Shown here: positions 1 to 11,794 of the stretch, piece after piece
Layout of the letters: every line of letters begins with the position of its first letter
Numbering within the stretch: the first letter of the stretch is position 1
The notes under the pieces: model-generated
Told to the model about the DNA's origin: nothing
The model's input: the letters and a program-made list of their open reading frames with translations, nothing else
The model's database searches: none
Position numbers and translations under genes: made by a program
DNA from: Ulota crispa
Lineage: Eukaryota; Streptophyta; Bryopsida; Orthotrichales; Orthotrichaceae
Reading direction: 5' to 3'
Length of the DNA: 64,000 nucleotides
Assembly: GCA_963920765.1 (NCBI GenBank)
Contig: OY987252.1
Location: 1,738,501-1,802,500 of the forward strand

Positions 1-1464
1 GAGAAATGGAGAGACTCAAATCCAGAGGCTTTGGCACTTGCGCAGAAGGAGAAGGAGACACATGCGCCGCGCCAAAGCCAGTTAAACTTGCGCCACCACA
101 GCATCAACTAGCAAGAAGCAACTGGCCCAGAAAAGTTCCGGTGGAAGGATCTGCAAACGGACAAAGGGGAATTAACTGCAAAAGTAGAACTAGGGTTAGA
201 AGTAATAAGTAGAAGTAAAATAAAGTTTGTTTACTTAGGAAGATACTAGCTACTTCTTGTTGTGGCAAGCTGGAAGTCTTGGATCCAAGATTTTCAGATC
301 TTAGATCTACTTTTGGTGGAATTTTAAGAAGTGGAGGGAGGTCCACAGCTTTTCTGGATTAAGGAATGAAACTTGTCATTCCTTGGTCAACAGTTTTTTG
401 ATAGGGAACTCTTCGGGGTTCCTCAAGGATTAGCTATTAAAGGTAGAACTAAGATTGTTGCCTTGGATGTTTTCATATTTTCAATTTCCTTAATGCAAAG
501 CAAAGTTTCAAATTTCCACTTCAAAATTCTTAGTTGATCCTTTGGTGTACTCTTGCTCTGCCGACAATGCTAGAACCATTGTTTAGTGCGGATAGCCAAA
601 CGTTGATCACTGGAAAGAGAGAGTAACCCCTGGGTTTTGTCTGATCTGGTTTCTGGAGTATCATTGAGGTGGTTGAAAATTTGTGTGTACTAGAAAGTAG
701 TTTTTGTTTGGGTTTATGATCAGGAGACTTTTGTGAGAAATAGCCATCCTTAAACTAGGTACAATCTGAATAGCAATCCAGATTTACGCTAGTTGATGAT
801 TGAAGTGGTTCCTCTACCACCAAGAGTGATTGTGAGCAAAGGAACAGGTATCTACTAGTTATCTAGTTACCAGTCTCAGCAAAGGAAACTAGATCCGGGC
901 AGGTTTGACGTTGTATTAATTTGGGGTTATAGGGGTTTCATATGTGACCTGCTAGTTTGGATTAATTTTTGGATTGACTGTGAGGAAATACTTGCATCTC
1001 TTTGTCTATGTGTTCTTTCTTGTTGTTTTGTTTAGTGATATTTTAGTCACTCTAAACTTTCAAAGGGTAGGATTTCACTCAGCCTTCCTTAATTTCAAAT
1101 AGCAAAATCCTCTGGTATAGAAGCTAAACTTCTATAAGTTGTAACCATTGTTGAACCCGGATCCGGAAGCGGTACATGATATTGAACATTCCTTCTAAGA
1201 TTCCAAATAGTTATGGTAGATTATTGTGTATAGGAAGATCTAATTAGGAGTTGGACAGTATGGGAGAGTAGAACTTCCGGTTATATATCTTGTGTGTGTG
1301 TGTGTATGTGTGTGTGTCATAAACCAGATCTCTACATCATGTTCAAGTCATCTTTTAGGAACTACAAACTAAATCCTCGTGGAACGATAAACAAGTCATC
1401 TTTTTGGTGTTTTAAGTCACTTTTAATGCCATTTGGAGGATAAGTACTTTCTTGTGCTACAACA
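1..1464 (+). mobile_element. 3.6-kb dispersed repeat, copy 1 (3' part, cut by window edge)
   Basis: From about base 100 this stretch aligns by eye with 44,900-46,213 and with the reverse complement of 52,376-53,650. Shared landmarks in order: a basic protein tail ending at the TAA at 173-175, a 'TCATTCCTTGG' stretch near 377, 'GGATTAGCTATTA' near 427, 'GGGTTTATGATC' near 710, a GT microsatellite at 1291-1317, and a terminal 'GATAAGTACTTTCTTGTG'. Similarity stops just after 'GTGCTA', about 1455-1464. Only the last residues of the protein remain (readable as KKQLAQK then a basic tail). Most of this copy is therefore the long 3' untranslated part of the family. The upstream end lies outside the window. 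Confidence 0.85.
1291..1317. repeat. GT microsatellite inside repeat copy 1
   Basis: A (GT)n tract interrupted by one AT step. Equivalent tracts lie at the same relative place in copy 2 (46,036-46,059) and copy 3 (52,539-52,562, as CA), so it is a built-in part of the repeat family rather than a local expansion. Confidence 0.9.
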
Positions 1465-4149
1465 ATATGCAACTGGTTTTGCTTTGCAAAGGCAATATAC
1501 AATTGATTTGTATTTTTGTATAAAATTTAACTATGGCATACTAATTTCTATAGTTATAGCTTGGCGCACTATATGTCATTGCTTGTGCTTCTGATGTAAT
1601 ATTTCTATAAGAAATACATAGCTTCAACAATAACTACGTGACTAAATCTCAATGACACAAATAAATATCCTTCTTCATGAGAACTCAATTGGAAGTATAC
1701 AAAGCCAAGCTAGCATTTATAACATCAATTTGAATAGATGAGATTTTGAGGACACATTCAATTGTATCCTTCTTAATTTTGGATTTCCATACTGTCATGA
1801 GAGTACTGGTTTTTTCCTGGATTGGATCTTGAGTCTCATTCACTCTCCAATGCAAACCTTTTGTAGAGTCCCATCTAGTGTAATATTTTTGAAAACCTCC
1901 CGTACGGTAGGACAAAAGTATTGAATAAACACACAAGTATGGTGCTCTGGATTATTAAATGGGTTGAATAAAACTCTAGCAATCCACATAGGCCGTGTAT
2001 CTCCATTTGTATGTCAAATTGCAAGGAAATAGCCTTCATATACATCACGTGCTACACAAAATGACTATTGTGGGCGATTGCGTAGAGTGCCCACATAGGT
2101 TTCATCTTCAGCAAACTCTTCATGAATCTCAGTGTCTTCAAGTAATTGATCTTCAATGGACTCTTCTAATCAAGAAGATGGCCAAAAATTGTCAATCAAC
2201 AAAGGACACAGTCGAATTGGTACTTCCAAGCTCGCTTTAATTGCCCGCCAGTAAAATATCAAATGTTCATGGCATCACCGCTCTTGTCTACGTTACACAA
2301 TGTTTCCCAATAATTGATAAAACCTAAGAGCCATTTGGAAATGTCATCCAAACTATGAATGGGAAGGTGTGCAACGAGCAATGGCACATTGCGCGGCCAT
2401 TAGAAGCAACCAAGTGATCTTGGTAAAGAACTCAAATTTGAGGTTTGGAAGGGATTGGGCGAATGAGACACCTCCAACAATGATTGGGAAGAACTGCTGC
2501 AAATACCTATTGTATTGACAGAGGTCAAAGTAGATTGTACAAAATTCTTTTGGGAACATTGTGTATCAATGCAACAAAATGATATTCTGAAATTTTTTTT
2601 TGCTTTGCACAAATCACAAACCGCAATCATTTTTTGAACTTTAAAGTATCAACTTGCATTGCACAAATAAAGTTGAACTCTTACATGTTGTCATAAATAA
2701 ATTGACTGCAGTTGTTAGGTAGTTGTATCCTAAAAAACAACTATACATTGAAAATGCAACTGCAATATGACTAAAGAGTAAACCTCCAGGAACAACTATA
2801 AATTGAGTGAGGTCAAATACAAACAATTGAGATTCAACTACAACACAACTACCCTATTATAACGCATTCACATAATAATCATGAAGGGTAATAGCAGCAC
2901 ATCTAACAACATATGAGAATAAAAGAAATGAGGCAAATGCTAGATTCTTAAGAAAGAAACTGTATCTCCAAACCCTACTGGATGTAGTCACACAATAATT
3001 GTTTTGTAGTAGTAAATCAGTCGTGTCCTTCCCAAAAACAACTAATTTACAATTTTTTTTAATGCAGTAATTTACCCTATTTACACTAACGACTATGGAA
3101 GTAATTTCAGTCACCTAAACCGCCCAAAGCTAGAAAAGGGTCTTGGGTATTATGCACTAGCATGGAAAAAACCAAAGAGATGGTGGTAAAAACAAGCAAA
3201 AACAATGGAGTTGTTTTTGAGTTAACTCGCAGTAGTAAAAGTTTAGGAACAATTAACAAGCAACTACAATACAACTCTAAACTCTAGAACGCATTCACAC
3301 TAAACCCCAAACATGAGTAGTTGAACAATATTAGCTGCCTACAGCAAAGAAATGGCAGCCTGAAATGTTAAGAGAGCAAAAAATAAAGAGCAGGAGTAAG
3401 AACAACTACTGCAGTTGCAAGTGAGTTGTTTTTTAGTAGTACTGCAGTTGTCAAAACCACTCAAGAACAATTGCGGTGGTACTTGGATGATTAATGGAAT
3501 CCATATGAATGGATACCATCCATGACTAGATTGAAAGTTGATGATGATAAAATTTTCTGTCCTCATTAGTTGATTAGCTAGTTTTTGCAATAGTGCGGAC
3601 AACTACAATACAACTGTGAGTTATTTAGGGTACCCTCTTTGTTGTTGGACTATTTTTTTGAGTGACCATGTGATTTTCTAGTTGTTTTCTAGTTGTACCA
3701 CGGCTTAGTTGCATTTCAGTTGGATAATTGTAGTTGTATATTGCGATTTTTCTTCTAGTGTTTAAGTCCTAAACAATTTTTTAAAATTGTGCCTCTATTT
3801 ATAATATTTTATAGCTCATGCCAAAACTTTAGTCATTGGTAATAGCATTGAATCACTAGTAATGGCAAACATTCATTAAAAAAGTCATACATCTTAAGTG
3901 CCTTCAACTCTAATATCTAGTAGAACACATTCAACAACCATGTCTCCACATACAAATGATACAATGACACAATCATTCCAACATCCATAATTTGCAAAAC
4001 TTAGCATTTCATACTTAAAAAAGATAGAGATTTACAATGCTTTTCTAAAGTTGCTATAGAACTATTAGAACACCCTTCAATACACTTTTGATTGTGCTAA
4101 AAAATTCTATATCGTATTGCAGTTCTATACTACAATACACCTTCTCAAA
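1465..4149. other. AT-rich spacer with a decayed unidentified (-) ORF
   Basis: No gene that I recognise. On the minus strand, 2,560 down to 1,685 gives amino-acid-like stretches broken by many stops, for example RWDSTKGLHW near 1,865 and an acidic run (EESIEDQLLEDTEIHEEF) near 2,130. This could be an old pseudogene but I cannot name a family. From 2,580 to 3,770 the DNA is low in complexity, with the word 'CAACTACAA(T/C)ACAACT' recurring near 2,835, 3,265 and 3,600, twice followed by 'ACGCATTCACA'. Confidence 0.4.
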
Positions 4150-5586
4150 AAACAAGTTCAAGTGGCTTCATCAACCACGGACAATCCATGAGGTGGTGCA
4201 CCACGTCATAGCAAGTCGGTCTTCTCTCAACGTAATGCTCCATTAGTTTGCGTAACTTCATTACAAAGTAATTTCATGTTACTGAACTATTGAATGAGTC
4301 CTTGTCAAACTTGTAATCATCCCCAATTTTCATCATTAACGCCAACTTCCCTATAGAGAACAAGTCTGCTTTCACCAAATATTTGTGTGTTGCTTGCATC
4401 ATCTCTAGGTTATTATTGGGGTTTTCTTCTAAAAATGTACATATTAACTCTGGGGCCACCCACCATTTGCCCTTCAATGTACAATCCTTTTGTTCTTGTT
4501 TTTTATATATGTAATGGACTAATGCAAGGTGTACCCTTCTTGAATCCGACTAGATATCCTCCAGACACAAATCCCAATGTTGATAACCTCCTTTGAAAAT
4601 GCTAGGAAATGGAAGAGTATGTTTGATGGGGACAAATCATTGTGTAGCACCCTTGCATCATGCACAAGACTAGTGACATACAATAGAGCCCATGCCAATT
4701 TTGCCTAGTGCCTTTGATATAGGCTAACCTTCTTAACCTATTCCACTGTGAATTCCTTCACTAGCTTTATTTCATGCCACTCAACGGATGACACCACCTT
4801 GTCATTCAATAAAATCATATCCCTCAAGTGACCACCATTCCACCATAATGTGTATGCCTCCATTGTTTAGACATGGACCGCTAGAAATTTGATAATGCCA
4901 GGATGATTCAATGGAATCACGAGTGCTTTAGTGGAACGCTCAATCCTTGCTTGATGTAGGTTTCTTGTCTTGGAATTTTTTTCCTGCAAATTCTATGTGT
5001 TCCCCAATTGAACTCATTCCACAAATGCGTAATTTGCGCACCTTCTTGTACCTACCAACGCTATCAAATCTTGTGAGGGCCTCAAGCTCAACTTGTCTGG
5101 GGATCCAAGGCACACAAGATGGAACATCCTTCATGAATAGAGCCTTCAAAACAAAATTGACACACCTCTCATGAGTTGCTTTGACAACCTTTTCATTGCA
5201 CTCATCCACCACTCCATTTTCTTGCAAAATTCCTTTGCTGCTTTGCCCTCGACATATCTTGGCAATTCAAGGTGTAAGTCAATCATGAGTTTCTTGGTGT
5301 TGAATATGCAGTGTTGCTGACAGTTTCCCATCTAAGCCAAAAATCGATTGCGATACGTCTCTTGCACGTCCATGAATTCGTCATTCTTGTTGCATTTTTG
5401 CAAAAACAATGCCATCAACTTGTCCTTCAATTTGATGATGCTTGCCTCACAATTTCTCAAATACTTCTTGTCCAAGTCTTTGGTGCTTTTACTCTCACAC
5501 CCCTCCAAGGCCACCTTGTACAAGTAGTTCAAATATTTTAGCGGCAAATAATCAAAATCCTTGTCGTTCATTGTCTTTGCTTTCAT
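4150..5586 (-). pseudogene. Ser/Thr-type protein kinase pseudogene
   Basis: Read on the minus strand from the ATG at 5,586. An N-terminal helical, charged region (to about 5,150) is followed by recognisable kinase subdomains: a glycine-loop-like stretch with AGKKF as the nucleotide-lysine segment (about 4,950-5,030), HPGIIKFLAV (about 4,890), the catalytic loop LHNDLSPSNILFHF (4,604-4,645; H-N-D-L in place of H-R-D-L, with the downstream N kept), WWVAPEL containing the APE motif (about 4,445-4,470), KADLFSIGKLALMM (subdomain IX) and RPTCYDVVHHL (subdomain XI, near 4,190-4,220). The DFG position reads IGICVW, which resembles divergent plant kinases but lacks the metal-binding Asp. Stops and frame changes separate the blocks, so it cannot make a kinase. 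Kinase identity is secure; the subfamily is not. Confidence 0.8.
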
Positions 5587-5799
5587 TGCCTATGATGGAG
5601 CCACAAATCCCACTTCCGCAACTACAGGTATTTTTGGAACAAAATCATTGGAATTGACAAGGTCCCAACTTGAACTCGGAACATACGGCAGATATGACAA
5701 AGTACCGCGGCTACTGCCTTCTCTTAGACTCAACATGTTTGCCATTGTGTGCAAAAAAGGACAAAAAGATGGCGTTGGCAAAAAAATTGAAACCTCTTC

Positions 5800-6200
5800 T
5801 ACCAAATAAATTGCCCTTGGCCCATGTGCACGCATCTAGCAACTACGAGGTCTCTGGAAGCCGTTGCGCAGGGCCAAAAGTGGAGATTGCGGGTTTGTGG
5901 AGGCCTTAAGTACCCGCGGTCGCACGAGGGGGCACGTGTTGTGCATGGGCAACTGCGGGCACAAATGGGACCAGCAGTGCGGGGCACGTGCCCGATGAAG
6001 TAAAGTCACAAAGAAAGGGGTGCCTACACGAAGGCAACCGCGGGTCCAGCTGAGACCACCGGCCTAGCGCACAATCCAAATAAATCAACAAAGCAAGGGA
6101 AGGGTGCCTACAGATGGCATGACTGCCGGCAAGGGCAACCACATCTATGTGCTACTATGGATGGGGGCAATTGCAGGTGCTAGCGCGGCAGAAGCCTTCC
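5800..6200. repeat. GC-rich patch with recurring GGCAACCGCGGG-like words
   Basis: A sharp GC-rich island in AT-rich DNA. The words TGCGGG, ACCCGCGG, CAACTGCGGGC, GGCAACCGCGGG, TGCCGGCAAGGGCAACC and GCAATTGCAGG recur irregularly. Seen on the other strand they match the GCGGTTGCC words at 57.4-57.7 kb. No gene supported. Confidence 0.5.
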
Positions 6201-6214
6201 CTCTTTTTTCAATG

Positions 6215-6840
6215 ACATACAACCTTCTTGGAGGAAGTAGAACAAATTTCAAGTCATTCCCACTATTTTTGCTACAAATTTTTAATTAACACACCAATAC
6301 CCTATCATTTGGCAAGTATTTGAACATGCAAGCCCCAAGGGGGTCACCTTCAACAATGTTTCAACATAATTCCAAAAAATTTCCACATGTCACACTCCCT
6401 TATTGGAGGATGTTGTACAAATTCCAAGTCATTCCCTTACTTTTTGCTATGAGTTTCAAATAAATCCCCCCAATCCCATCTTTTGGCAAGTATTTGAATA
6501 TGTGACTCTTGGCAGGGGCACCCTTAACCATGTTTTGAAATAATCCCAAAATATTCCCACATGTCACAAACCCTTATTACAAGATATGGTACAAATTTCA
6601 AGCCATTTCCAAACTTTTTGATATGAGTTTTGAAAAAACCCCACAATATCCCATCCTTTGGCAAGTAATTGAATATGTGACCGCCAAAGGGGTCACCTTG
6701 AACCATGTTTCAATATAATCCCAAAATATTCCTACATGTCACACACCCTTATTGTATGATGTAATACAAATTTCAAGTCATTTCCACACTTTTTGCAATG
6801 AGGCCTAAATAAACCCCTTAATATCCCATCCTTTAATGCC
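6215..6840 (+). repeat. 175-bp satellite array 1 (three full units plus partials)
   Basis: The word 'CCCATCCTTTGGCAAG' or a close variant starts at 6,300, 6,475, 6,650 and 6,825, an exact spacing of 175 bp. Each unit runs through 'TATTTGAATATGTGACC', 'CCATGTTTCAA', 'CCACATGTCACAC', 'GGTACAAATTTCAAGTCATT' and 'TTTTTGCTATGAGTTT'. It is the same family and orientation as the array at 47,411-48,560. The last unit breaks off at about 6,837 close to LINE sequence. Confidence 0.92.
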
Positions 6841-6979
6841 TTGAGAGGCTTTGCTCTGCCATTGGCGGTTTCATTAGACAAAGTGTGTGAAGAAGGGTGG
6901 AGGGGAGAAGTCAAATGTACTTCTCCCCGAGGTACAAAATAGGGGTGACCATTTCCCATTATAAATTGATTCTAACTCT

Positions 6980-8480
6980 GGTTTTTTTTTTCCTTGCTTT
7001 TATCTGCTAGGTGCATTGCTTTCTAGATTCCCATTTTTGCATGAAGAGTATCGACCCAAGCAGAATACATTATGTGCTCCCCTTTGAAGGGCTGTTGTGA
7101 AAAACATAAGCCACATCTGGCACCCAAATTTGCTAGAGAATGTGTGTCCTTAAAAGATCCTAGGGTTGGAAGTTGAACACATATTTGCATACCGGACTTG
7201 TGTTGCAAACTTGGAATTGACCAAGAAGGGAGAGGTCACAGCTAGTCACCTCAAGCACGTTGACACTCCTAGCTAGCTGGTTGTACCTACGCCAAATTTT
7301 TGCAACTACAAGGCAGTCCCAGAACAGGTGTCGCTCTATCTGGAGGGGATGCTCACATATTGGATAATGTGTGGAGAAGCCCGGTACAGAGCCTAGCCAG
7401 TCACCAGTGGATAAGCTATTGTTTAAGAGGAGCTACATGAATGTGGCCACTTGCTTCAATGTTAAGGAGTGCTAGATAAGGGAGTATATTGTCTTTGATT
7501 GATCTGGAGTGTACCCTAGCTTTCTCATCCTCTGGGTGCAAGGGGGCTATTCACCCACGCTGTTGAGGTGTGCTTTGTATCTGCATTTCATAGAGTAATA
7601 GAAAAGAGTTTCCTTCAGGGCGCTGATCTTTTCCCACTCCCATTTGGCGGAATCCCACAGCAAATTGAGCTTTGCGTAACCCGGGTAAGCCCAAACTTTG
7701 TTTTTTCCATGGGGTAACTCTAGGGGGTTGCAGATGGTGAAGGAGTGATGGAAGGGCTCCCATAAGACTACCCTTGCAAGCTAGAGATCGGCAATAGGGA
7801 GGGGCTATTTGTAGCTGTATGACGCTAACATGTCTATGCCATTAAGCTTTCCTAGTTTGATTGCTATTTTGTCTTCAAACTCGGGATCTACTATAAAGTA
7901 GAAGCTATCATTTGTGTGGCAGTACGTCCTATCTCCTGCTCTCCATTCCTCGTTTCTTCTTCTTGACTCCCAGGGAATGTGGTTGATTATTTTGAGTCTT
8001 TTTGCTTGCTTGTTTCTTGCAGCTGTCGTGCGTGGTGGGAAGTTGCAAGTGATGTCTCCAAGGAAAAGCCAATTATTTCTCTCCCTACTCCATAGGTCTA
8101 AGACATTTTTGATCCCAGCCTTTGCCTAAAAGTGGAGGCCTGAGGGTGTGCCAAATCCTAAGAGTGTTTCCATGGCTTTTGTGATTAGGGGATTTCCAAA
8201 CAACTGCTAACCTAGGATGAGCTCTTGAGTGGTCGAGTCCCCTCTCCATAACTATTTCGTAATATCTGTGAAGGCTTTGAAGCTGGCCCTTATCACAAGA
8301 GACCAGTTCTTGTCTTTTTGAACAACTTTGCTGGAGAATAACCAATACGGGGAGCAGTGCTACTTAGAGTTCCTTGCACGTCTATTGGTGAGAATCTGTC
8401 TCTAATGAATACCTTCCAAGGTTTGCGGCCTGGGGCAAGACCATGGATTACAAGTCATTAGGTGTGGAATTGAGCCTTGA
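6980..8480 (-). mobile_element. LINE retrotransposon fragment: C-terminal ORF2 and 3' end
   Basis: Read on the minus strand this is the far C-terminal part of a plant LINE (non-LTR retrotransposon) ORF2, heavily interrupted by stops. Recognisable parts: a stretch reading WLFLGDITCNFPPRTTAARN (about 8,000-8,070), a segment ending in a tryptophan-rich SAKWEWEKISALKE (about 7,600-7,650), and a zinc-binding reverse-transcriptase tail (zf-RVT type): LSTGDWLGSVPG, CEHPLQIERHLFWDC, VAKIWRRYNQL (about 7,270-7,420). The transcript 3' end would be at the left; a T run at 6,982-6,991 may be the copied poly(A) tail. The element is 5'-truncated. It covers the domain missing from the longer LINE at 38.5-47.1 kb. 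Confidence 0.82.
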
Positions 8481-8617
8481 GAAGGCCTCTTTTGTTTGAG
8501 GAAATTTGAATCCGGGCTATGTCCAAAAAAATTGAACAAGCGCAATCAATTGAATCTGGTGGTCGTAGTGAGTAGTTCAAATTTGGGCAACTTAAAAAAT
8601 TATCACCTCTTGTCCTT

Positions 8618-8705
8618 TCACCTGTCATTTTCACACTCGCCATTTTTTCACCTGCCTATTTCTCACCCCCCTATTTCTCACATGCCTTTTTCACACCAAG
8701 CAATT
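8618..8705 (+). repeat. Short C-rich minisatellite (about 15-17 bp unit)
   Basis: Five or so degenerate copies of 'TTTCTCACCNNCCTA', just upstream of the coding-like region that starts at 8,787. In one frame it encodes repeated F/I-S-H-x-P. Confidence 0.6.
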
Positions 8706-8786
8706 TCAAAACCTTGCACCAATTTTGAATTAAATTGTGATGCTGTTAACCTGCACTATTTCTTTGCTGCATAGTGTTGTTTCAAA

Positions 8787-10513
8787 ATGGGAAAGAATGG
8801 TAGGTATGAGTTGTCTGCTATTGTAAATGCAAAATATGCACCTCTTGTGAATTGTAGTTGCATGCAGGAGAAACAAACACCAAAACTAGAGTTTCCAATT
8901 TTACGTGATTGTGGAGCAACAAATGTTGATTTGTGGACTAATGGTTCAATATCTCTGCACCATCCTCATTCAAATACTTGTCCTAGATTTCAAATAGTGA
9001 GTGAATTGCTTGAATTTATGGGAGATGGCAAGTGTAATCGGTTAGGATATGTTGAGAGTCTTTGCAATCTCAACACTTCAATGCAATACCATTTGCTTGA
9101 GGCCATGGTTGTTACATTGGGCCGCCCATCTGCTTGCCCATCCGTTTGCCAAAAGTGCCCGATTGAACTCATGTCAATTTGATGTAGTCAACTCATAGTG
9201 GACTTCAAAAAATGGTACAAAATGCTAAAAAAACTTACTTTGTATGTGTTGGTGATACTCATTGGTTCCAACATGAAGTCAAAATGTGGATTTAAAGCCA
9301 TATCATGTGATAAAAATGAAAAATAATAATTTGATTCTTCCATTTTTAGGTCAAAAATCCTAAAAATGGTCATAAAACTATGAGAGGATAGACACATCCG
9401 CCCGTCTTGTCTTGTTCGCCTGCTTGACTCTCTCGTCCAATAGCCAAAAGTTGCCTAATGTAACAACCATGCTTGAGGCTGAAAGAGAAATTTTGTCAAT
9501 GAGAGATCAAGTGCAAGTACTAATGCATAGTATAGAAGAAAGAGGCAGCTTGCTCAAATTTTACAAATCTGAGGAGTATTGCTGAGAGAAATTAGTAGAG
9601 CAAAACCAGGCCTTGTTGTTGGCTAACAAAGAGAAGCAATGCATGAAGGCTATGTATGAAGATCAATTAAGAACACTTGGAGTAGCAAATGCAAAGCTAG
9701 TTGAGAATTGATGGCAAGTGCAACTAGACTTTTGGATTGAAATTGAGTCTCTTAATGAGTGTCACTCAAAAAAGTTATCTGCTATAGTACTAGAGTTGAA
9801 ACGTAATAAAGCTACTCTGAGGCGCCAAGAAATTGTCTCTCAAATTTAGTTAAAACTCCCTATGGCTGCATTAGCATTGTGAGAGACAGGAAAGATTTAT
9901 TAGCCTCAGCACCGGGCAGCGAGTATGTAGTGCAAACAATGAGACTAGCACAAAATATAATTGTCTTTGCCACAGCACAACATATTCAATCCTCAAGTTA
10001 TGTTTCTGGCTCTCAACAAAGGCTTTGTGGTAGCAAAGACATGAAGTTTCAAATTGGTAAGGTCCTCACATGCATGTTGTCTCAAACAGAGGTTACAACA
10101 ATCTGCAAAGATCCAAAGTTGAGTATTGTTGGTGTGCATGTGGCCAATTTTTATTTAAACAAAATTGGTGAACAAGTGGGAGCAACGGACATCTTAGAAA
10201 CATATGACCGGAATGGTATCACATATTCTAGCTACAGGGCTATATACAAACACTTTAAAAGTGCCACAAATGTTGCTAGACAAGGCCTTTGAGTAGGCTA
10301 TCTACCAAATCCACATCAAGTATCCATTGCTAGGAAGATGCTCAATTTGAAGTTAGCTAAGTACGTTGGAGAGTATTATTCTCTTACCACCCATTGCCAA
10401 GTCAAGCAGCAATGAACATGTGAAGGAGCATTTGAACAAAATGAATTCTATCTTTGTTGATATAGAGCAAGTTCAACAGACAATGGTCGTATTATATGGC
10501 TTCACGGAATCTG
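8787..10513 (+). pseudogene. Unknown multi-exon gene, exon 1 (coiled-coil), split by a hAT-type MITE
   Basis: The open frame begins MGKNGRYELSAI at 8,787 and runs to HLLEA at 9,103. There the 368-bp MITE (9,104-9,471) interrupts it. If the MITE and one 8-bp duplication are taken out, the frame continues without a break as LLEA-EREILSMRDQVQ, then a long heptad-rich coiled coil (about 9,480-9,860) with two in-frame stops. After a single-base frame change near 9,860 a further ORF runs 9,879-10,292. A second frame change near 10,400 leads to EHLNKMNSIFVDIEQVQQ and a donor site at 10,514 (GTAAAT). No family is recognised for this part. Its partner exons are at 11,795-12,865 and 13,341-13,625. Confidence 0.6.
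9104..9471. mobile_element. hAT-type MITE, copy A (368 bp)
   Basis: The ends are inverted repeats: CATGGTTGTTACATTGGGC at the left, and GCCTAATGTAACAACCATG at the right. The flanks carry an exact 8-bp direct duplication CTTGAGGC (9,096-9,103 and 9,472-9,479). An 8-bp target duplication and a terminal CA...TG are typical of the hAT superfamily. No coding sequence inside. It sits in a coding exon. A second copy of the family is at 26,151-26,396. Confidence 0.93.
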
Positions 10514-10683
10514 GTAAATCTACATCTTTGATAGTATGTCCATAAATAGTTGTCGCATGGTTTGTCATGATAATTAATCTAAGTTTTTCATCACATTGTG
10601 CTCGTTCCTATTATACAGAGGAATGTATCCTCTAGGATTGATAAAAGGATTGTATGATAAGCATTGGCTTAGCTATTGTATGT

Positions 10684-10800
10684 TCTGTTCATTGAGCGCT
10701 GGCACCAAGATACACGTTCATTGAGCCTTGGTACCAAGAGTTCATTGAGCATTGATACTAAGATATACGTTCATTGAGCATTGATCCCAATCTTGATATT
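10684..10800 (+). repeat. Short tandem repeat, about 23-30 bp unit
   Basis: Four copies of 'GTTCATTGAGC' followed by a variable 'NTTGGTACCAAGA' (starts near 10,687, 10,717, 10,740 and 10,769). It lies in the proposed intron between 10,514 and 11,794. Confidence 0.75.
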
Positions 10801-11300
10801 GTGTCAACATACTTAAGTTGAATATGGAATTGTTTTAATTATTTCAAGTGCATGTGTAAATATATTTGCAATCGATTTACATGGAATTTAATCTCTTAAG
10901 CTCTTGATCCCTTTCTCTTTGAGAAAATAAATCAATCAAGGGAACAAACTCAAAAAGTTTGATTAGAAGTTCTAGTCAAGACTCTAAAGCAATTGCAACT
11001 TCCTTAATTAGTCCTTCATGGTTGGCTTAAAGATTCCCTTGCCTTGATTACTTCTTATTTTGGTAGCTAGCAAAGTTATGTTGGTACTCAGTCAAATTAA
11101 AGGCAACCAAAAGATTCCAGTCAAAGAACAATTATCTCGTGACACAATACTCACGGGGAAGGTTTGGACAAGAACTTATTCATTGATTATTCTTGTTGTG
11201 GAAGAATCTCTGTTATTGCTTGTGTCGCCACATTCATAATGCATATTGTTGGTTCTATTTGGAACATGTTATTACAAAGAAGTCCCTAAATAGTAGAATC

Positions 11301-11549
11301 ACAATATTTGTTAATTTGGGAAATTTTCTTTCCCAAAATCAATTGTAGGGGAATTGAATTTTGAATTTCTAAGGATAATATGGGGATTTAAAGTGAGTTT
11401 TTTGATAATGCCTTCAAGATATTTCATCATTGATGTAAGGTCTTAAACAAATCATTATAAAATTCACTCAAAATCCCCAAAAATCTTTTAAAAACATAAA
11501 ATCCAAAAGTATCAGAAATGTGTTTTTTCCCCATATTAACAAATATTGT
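11301..11549. mobile_element. Intronic foldback (MITE-like) element, copy A
   Basis: Inverted repeats at the ends: ACAATATTTGTTAATTTGGG at the left and its near reverse complement at the right (ending ATTAACAAATATTGT). The inner arms also pair: 'AAAGTGAGTTTT' against 'AAAATTCACTC'. The core 'TTCATCATTGATGTAAGG' is shared with copy B at 12,966-13,213. No target duplication is clear. Confidence 0.7.
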
Positions 11550-11794
11550 TTTTTGATGATTGCTGAGGAAGTACTCTACATTAGTACCCATTCTTGCAGC
11601 AACATTTCTTTTCTTTCACAAATTAGAGCCCATGATACTCATTAAATTCATGACTTATGTAGTCATGCACTTCATTAATCTTTCTTGCTTTGACTTTGAA
11701 GTTGATATTGATAAAAGCCTTTATGCAATTTGTAGAAACTTTTATGTTAAATTATAACTTACTTTGCCTATCTTATCTTGTGCATCTTCTATAG

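Noticed and set aside
6524-6706. 60-residue ORF as a gene
   Set aside because: It lies wholly within the 175-bp satellite and repeats with it.
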